A DNA stretch of 64,000 bases from Pseudomonas sp. M30-35 (lineage in GTDB: Bacteria; Pseudomonadota; Gammaproteobacteria; Pseudomonadales; Pseudomonadaceae), in contig NZ_CP020892.1 in NCBI RefSeq assembly GCF_002163625.1, forward strand, positions 434,001 through 498,000, in the 5' to 3' direction. Numbering within the stretch: the stretch's first letter is position 1; each line of letters begins with the position of its first letter. The position numbers were made by a program, and so were the translations under genes. The notes beneath the pieces were generated by a model that did no database searches, was not told where the DNA came from, and worked only from the letters and a program-made list of their open reading frames with translations. Below are positions 60,030 to 64,000 of this stretch, piece after piece.

Positions 60030-61151
60030 ATGCGTATTGGCGTACCCAAAGAAATTAAGAACCATGAATACCGTGTCGGCCTGACACCCCATTCGGTGGC
60101 TGAATTGACAGCCTTGGGTCATGAGCTGCTGGTCGAAACCCAAGCCGGAGCGGCAATTGGTTTCAGCGATGCCGATTATGTCGCTGCTGGTGCGCAAATA
60201 ATGACCAGCGTTGACGCGCTATTTGCCGATTCGCAGTTGATCGTCAAGGTCAAGGAGCCGCTGGCGGAAGAACGTGCCCGACTGCGTCCTGAACACACAT
60301 TATTTACCTATCTGCACTTGGCTCCGGACCGCGCCCAAACCGACGATTTAATGGCCAGTGGTGCCACCTCCATTGCCTATGAAACCGTGACTGATGCTCA
60401 TGGCCGCCTGCCCTTGTTGGCGCCGATGTCAGAAGTTGCAGGGCGCATGTCGATCCAGGCTGGTGCTAATTGTTTGGAAAAAGCCAAGGGCGGTCGCGGT
60501 GTTTTACTGGGTGGAGTACCGGGAGTTGCGCCAGGTAAAGTCGTGATTCTCGGTGGTGGCGTGGTGGGTAGCCATGCCTTGGCTATGGCGGTTGGTCTTG
60601 GCGCGGATGTCACGGTGCTGGATAAAAGCGTTGATGCGCTGCGCCGGCTGGACTCGCTTTACGGTAACCGTATAACCACCTTGTATTCGACGGGTTCGAC
60701 CCTGCGTGAGCAGATTCTAGCGGCTGACCTGGTAATCGGAGGGGTACTTATTCCGGGCGCTGCCGCACCGAAGTTGATCAGTGCAGAGATGGTCAAACAG
60801 ATGCAGTCAGGTGCAGTGCTGGTGGATGTCGCCATTGATCAGGGCGGCTGTGCTGAAACCTCCAAAGCCACCACTCACGCAGATCCAACCTACGTGGTCG
60901 ATGATGTGGTGCATTACTGCGTGGCCAATATGCCCGGTGCTGTTGCGCGTACGTCGACGCTGGCGCTCAATAACGCGACCCTGCCGTTCGTTATCGAGCT
61001 GGCACAAAAAGGTACACGTCGCGCCCTTCAAGAGAACCTGCATCTGTGCAGCGGTCTCAGTGTCTCCAAAGGCGTGATTACCTGTGCCAGTGTGGCAGAG
61101 GCGCATGGCCTGGAATATCACTCAGCCGCCAGCGTGCTTGAGCACCTCTGA
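60030..61151 (+). CDS. ald: Alanine dehydrogenase
   Basis: A 373-residue NAD-dependent enzyme converting L-alanine to pyruvate and ammonia. Visible: [40 protein letters not shown], the NAD site [19 protein letters not shown], and [29 protein letters not shown] precedes the ATG at 60030; the longer frame to 59988 is not used. It could consume the alanine derived from catabolism and is often controlled by an Lrp-type regulator, none of which lies nearby. The 273-base upstream gap shows no obvious operator. Confidence 0.96.
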   Translation: MRIGVPKEIKNHEYRVGLTPHSVAELTALGHELLVETQAGAAIGFSDADYVAAGAQIMTSVDALFADSQLIVKVKEPLAEERARLRPEHTLFTYLHLAPDRAQTDDLMASGATSIAYETVTDAHGRLPLLAPMSEVAGRMSIQAGANCLEKAKGGRGVLLGGVPGVAPGKVVILGGGVVGSHALAMAVGLGADVTVLDKSVDALRRLDSLYGNRITTLYSTGSTLREQILAADLVIGGVLIPGAAAPKLISAEMVKQMQSGAVLVDVAIDQGGCAETSKATTHADPTYVVDDVVHYCVANMPGAVARTSTLALNNATLPFVIELAQKGTRRALQENLHLCSGLSVSKGVITCASVAEAHGLEYHSAASVLEHL

Positions 61152-61180
61152 GCCTGTAGTTTGGCTAAGTAGCTTGGCCG

Positions 61181-63025
61181 TTACAGCGGCCAAGCCCAAA
61201 GCAGCATTGGCACGCTGAGCGCCACCACGACAATTTCCAGTGGTAAGCCGAGGCGCCAGTAATCACCGAAGCGAAAACCACCGGGGCTTAGAATCAAGGT
61301 GTTGTTCTGGTGTCCGATTGGTGTCAGGAAGGAACACGAGGCGCCAATGGCCACCGCCATCAGCAATGGGTCTGAATTGACCTCGAGCTGATTGGCCAGG
61401 CTCAGCGCAATCGGGCACATAACCGCCGCGGTAGCAGCGTTGTTCATAAAGTCAGAAAGGGTCATGGTGACGATCAGCAGCACCGTTAGCACCACGATTG
61501 GTTCCCCTTGGGCAATGTGCTCCATCAACAGGCGGGCCAGTAAGTCAGCCGCCCCGGTTGATGACATGGCTCCAGCCACAGGTATCAACGCGCCGAGCAA
61601 GACAATCACTGGCCAGTCGATTGACTCGTAGAACGAGCGCAAAGGCACCACGCGCATCACCATAAACACCAGCACGCCACAGGCGAAAGCCACCGCCGCA
61701 GACAATAAGCCGAAGGCTGAAAGGGCAATTGCGACGACCATCACGCCAATCGCTAATCCTGCTTGGCCGGGGTTAGGAATACTGATTGCGCGGTCGGCCA
61801 GGGGGACACAGCCGTAGTCAGCTGCGAACTCGGCAATATCTTCCAGCGAGCCCTGCATCAGTAATACATCGGCACTCTGGATTTGTGTCGAGCGCAGGCG
61901 TTTTATTGAGCGGTGGCTTTGTCTGGAAATGGCTAACAGATTGATCGAATAACGGCTGCGCAGTCGCGTACCGCTGGCGGTACGACCGATCAGTTGGGCG
62001 TCAGGTCTAACCAGTAACTCTTGCAATATGCTGGCTTCACCATTGTCCTTTTTGTCTGATTCAGCTGCGTCTGCTTTATCGTCGTCGCCTGCTTCGCGCT
62101 CGTTCTTGGGATCGGCTTCTTTGTTCTTTTTGGCTGAGTCGCTGGCTTCCAGTGTCAGGCCAAGATTGCTCAACACGCTGCCTAGAGACTCGGGCTCAGC
62201 CTCAATTACCAGCACATCATCAATCTCAAGTACGCGCCGTGGGTTGGGGGCTGATAAGCGCATTTTGTTGCGCACCATTGCAACAATTTGCGCATCAGCT
62301 TCCTCCAGCGACTGCTCGACTTCACGGATGCTTTGGCCAATGGCCTTGCCGCCCTTGACCACGCGCGCTTCGGTGAGATAAGTGCCGGTTTCGAAGCTTG
62401 CTGCGTTGCCGACTTGGCGTTTTGGCACCAGTCTCCAGCCAATCAGCAAAATAAAGGCAATACCGATCAGCGCAACAGGAACACCGACCATGCTGAAATC
62501 AAACATGGCAAACGGGCCCGCATCGGTTTTGGCGCGAAAGCTGGAGACAATCAAGTTAGGGGGCGTGCCGATCAAGGTGGTCATGCCGCCAAGAATGGTG
62601 CCGAAGGCCAGCGGCATCAGAACTCGCCCGGGCGGTAACGATTGTTTGTTGGCAACCTGCAAGGCTATGGGCATCAGCAGCGCCAGTGCGCCGACATTGT
62701 TCATAAAAGCCGACAGCACGGCGCCTAAACACGTCAGGGCTGTCATCGTCATCATTGGCCCAGCCTTGCTGGGTATCACTCGCTGCGCCAGCGCATCAAC
62801 CGCACCGGTGATCTGCAGGCCATAGCTGAGCACCAACACACAGGCAACAGTGATTACTGCCGGATGGCCGAAGCCAGCAAAGGCGTTCTGGTCGGCTACC
62901 AAGCCGCAGATAACACAGGCTAATAAGGCGCCGAGCGCGACGATGTCATGCCGCCAGCGTCCCCAGATAAACAAACCCATGGTTATGGCGAGAATGGCAA
63001 AGATCAATCCTTGGTCTTGAGTCAT
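61181..63025 (-). CDS. SLC13/DASS family permease with two RCK-C domains
   Basis: A membrane protein of 614 residues from ATG 63025 (MTQDQGLIFAILAITMG). The first half-set of membrane helices (about 1-200) holds TFIGTPPN-type helical hairpin signature TTLIGTPPNLIVSSF. A cytoplasmic centre follows with two TrkA-C (RCK-C) modules (VIEAEPESLGSVLSNLGLTL; DVLLMQGSLEDIAEFAADYG), joined by a Lys/Glu/Asp-rich linker (about residues 300-340). The second helix set ends with LTPIGHQNNTLI. Substrate may be sulfate, di- or tricarboxylate. GTG at 63070 is an alternative start. Confidence 0.87.
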   Translation of the reverse strand: MTQDQGLIFAILAITMGLFIWGRWRHDIVALGALLACVICGLVADQNAFAGFGHPAVITVACVLVLSYGLQITGAVDALAQRVIPSKAGPMMTMTALTCLGAVLSAFMNNVGALALLMPIALQVANKQSLPPGRVLMPLAFGTILGGMTTLIGTPPNLIVSSFRAKTDAGPFAMFDFSMVGVPVALIGIAFILLIGWRLVPKRQVGNAASFETGTYLTEARVVKGGKAIGQSIREVEQSLEEADAQIVAMVRNKMRLSAPNPRRVLEIDDVLVIEAEPESLGSVLSNLGLTLEASDSAKKNKEADPKNEREAGDDDKADAAESDKKDNGEASILQELLVRPDAQLIGRTASGTRLRSRYSINLLAISRQSHRSIKRLRSTQIQSADVLLMQGSLEDIAEFAADYGCVPLADRAISIPNPGQAGLAIGVMVVAIALSAFGLLSAAVAFACGVLVFMVMRVVPLRSFYESIDWPVIVLLGALIPVAGAMSSTGAADLLARLLMEHIAQGEPIVVLTVLLIVTMTLSDFMNNAATAAVMCPIALSLANQLEVNSDPLLMAVAIGASCSFLTPIGHQNNTLILSPGGFRFGDYWRLGLPLEIVVVALSVPMLLWAWPL

Positions 63026-63142
63026 GTAGCGATCAATCCTGTGTAGGTCGAACAGCAGTCGGCGAGACACTCTTGCTACAAATACTCTATCTACTAAAGC
63101 AGATTGCGCAGTTAAACGGCAGTTCCATGCTGCTTGGATTAT

Positions 63143-63161
63143 TTAGGGAATCTCTGAAAAA
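63143..63161. repeat. Solo terminal repeat of the dispersed element
   Basis: TTAGGGAATCTCTGAAAAA agrees with the left terminal repeat at 3905-3923 in 16 of 19 positions. No second end lies within 160 bases, so it is probably a relic at the 3' side of the flavoprotein gene. Confidence 0.5.
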
Positions 63162-63166
63162 GGCGA

Positions 63167-64000
63167 CTATGCGTATTGCGCTGCCGCATAACCGGACGCC
63201 CATGCCCACTGAAAGTTAAAACCGCCGAGATGTCCGGTGACATCCAGCACTTCACCAATGAAGTAAAGACCAGGCGACTTTAGTGACTCAAGGGTTTTTG
63301 ATGACACCTCACGTGTGTCGATCCCGCCCAAGGTGACTTCTGCCGTGCGATAGCCTTCAGTGCCAGCCGGCACTAATTGCCAGTCTGATAACGCCTCGGC
63401 AATGGTTTTAAGCTCGCTCGGGGTGTACTGCTTCATCGGTTTTGAGACAAACCAGTTGTCGGCAAGCAACCCCGCCATCTTCTTGGTGAAGAGCTCTGCC
63501 AGCAGAGTTTTAAGCTCGCTGTTGGGGCGTTCGCTCTGCTGCGTGGCCAGCCATTGGGGCAAATCAATATGCGGCAACAGGTCGATTGTTATGCGGTCAC
63601 CGGGTTGCCAATATGAGGATATTTGCAAAATCGCCGGGCCGCTCAGCCCACGGTGAGTGAACAGGATATTTTCGCGAAAGCTGGTGCCATTGCAGCTGAC
63701 CAAGCAATCTTCAACCGAAGTCCCAGACAGTTCTGTGCACAGGGTTTTCAGTTGAGGGTCGGTAATGGTGAACGGCACCAGACCTGCACGGGTTGGCAGA
63801 AGCTCATGGCCAAACTGCTTGGCGACCTGATACCCAAAACCAGTGGCACCTAAAGTTGGGATGGAAAGGCCACCAGTGGCGATAACCAACGACTGGCATT
63901 GGACGGTGCCGATAGAGGTTTCGAGGCTGTAGCCTTGTTCCTGCTTGCTGATGGTTTTGACTGAAGTCTCAAGACGCAGATCAACGCCTACCGCTTCGCA
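63167..64000 (-). CDS. HI0933/BaiN family FAD-dependent oxidoreductase (3' part only)
   Basis: The C-terminal 277 residues of a flavoprotein; the reading frame is open to the right edge of the window, where it reads CEAVGVDLRLETSVKTIS. Characteristic of the HI0933 (YhiN/BaiN, aminoacetone-oxidase-like) family: LVIATGGLSIPTLGATGFGY, FTHRGLSGPAILQISSYW, ELKTIAEALSDWQLVP, EVTLGGIDTREVSSKTLES and the C-terminal FAD site FIGEVLDVTGHLGGFNFQWA. The physiological reaction is not settled. The N-terminal FAD domain lies outside the window. Confidence 0.9.
   Translation of the reverse strand, partial: CEAVGVDLRLETSVKTISKQEQGYSLETSIGTVQCQSLVIATGGLSIPTLGATGFGYQVAKQFGHELLPTRAGLVPFTITDPQLKTLCTELSGTSVEDCLVSCNGTSFRENILFTHRGLSGPAILQISSYWQPGDRITIDLLPHIDLPQWLATQQSERPNSELKTLLAELFTKKMAGLLADNWFVSKPMKQYTPSELKTIAEALSDWQLVPAGTEGYRTAEVTLGGIDTREVSSKTLESLKSPGLYFIGEVLDVTGHLGGFNFQWAWASGYAAAQYA

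Overview
The window is a Pseudomonas chromosome segment. GC content is moderately high, and most genes have clear orthologs in the blocks I recall as PA0401-PA0444 and PA0546-PA0565 of P. aeruginosa PAO1. It is not P. aeruginosa: neighbours I remember there (mexR-mexAB-oprM, chpD-chpE, codA-codB) are absent, and the two PAO1 blocks are joined. Both window edges cut genes: a dihydroorotase-like gene on the left and a BaiN/HI0933-type flavoprotein gene on the right.

Layout. 1-3.8 kb (minus strand): noncatalytic pyrC', pyrB, pyrR, ruvX, yqgE/algH and a tonB3-like gene; gshB follows after a 162-bp repeat with inverted ends. 5.5-19.1 kb (plus strand): the complete Pil-Chp chemosensory operon pilG-pilH-pilI-pilJ-pilK-chpA-chpB-chpC, which controls type IV pilus motility. 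It includes a 2540-residue ChpA with six His-type and two Thr-type phosphotransfer modules. 19.2-23.7 kb: rsmE, an accessory insertion (GNAT acetyltransferase and two tandemly duplicated left-handed beta-helix acyltransferases), and bioA. 24-30 kb: cytochrome b561, a YceI protein, rhlE2, metF, and ahcY under an SAH riboswitch. 30.2-38.6 kb: reductive pyrimidine catabolism (TetR regulator, preA, preT, dihydropyrimidinase, NCS1 transporter, carbamoyl-amide hydrolase). 38.7-41.9 kb: MAPEG protein, lipoprotein cytochrome c'-like protein, DUF1090 protein, ligB.

42-44.3 kb: metK with an upstream ArsR-methyltransferase fusion (SahR-like), preceded by a perfect 36-bp palindrome. 44.6-51 kb: the tkt-epd-pgk-fba central carbon cluster, with three small lipoprotein genes between pgk and fba, one MliC-like. 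51-64 kb: a membrane protein, PQQ-type sugar dehydrogenase, YgjP-like metallopeptidase, an overlapping pair (DUF2092 protein and an Asp/His/Asn-repeat exported protein), DUF2789 protein, Gre-like factor, YccS-type transporter, TetR plus glutathione S-transferase, alanine dehydrogenase, SLC13 permease, and the truncated flavoprotein.

Three themes link the genes. The pyr genes make pyrimidines, while pre/dht/hydrolase degrade them. metF, ahcY and metK are steps of the methionine/SAM cycle, and two of them sit next to apparent SAH-sensing devices, one RNA and one protein. The Pil-Chp operon sits beside tonB3, which I recall as affecting twitching in P. aeruginosa. I see no tRNA, rRNA, CRISPR array, prophage or intact insertion sequence. 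The least explained items are the dispersed inverted-terminal-repeat element (one full copy and two or three relics), the long palindromes at 44.3 kb and 35.4 kb, and the repeat-bearing exported protein at 53.3 kb.
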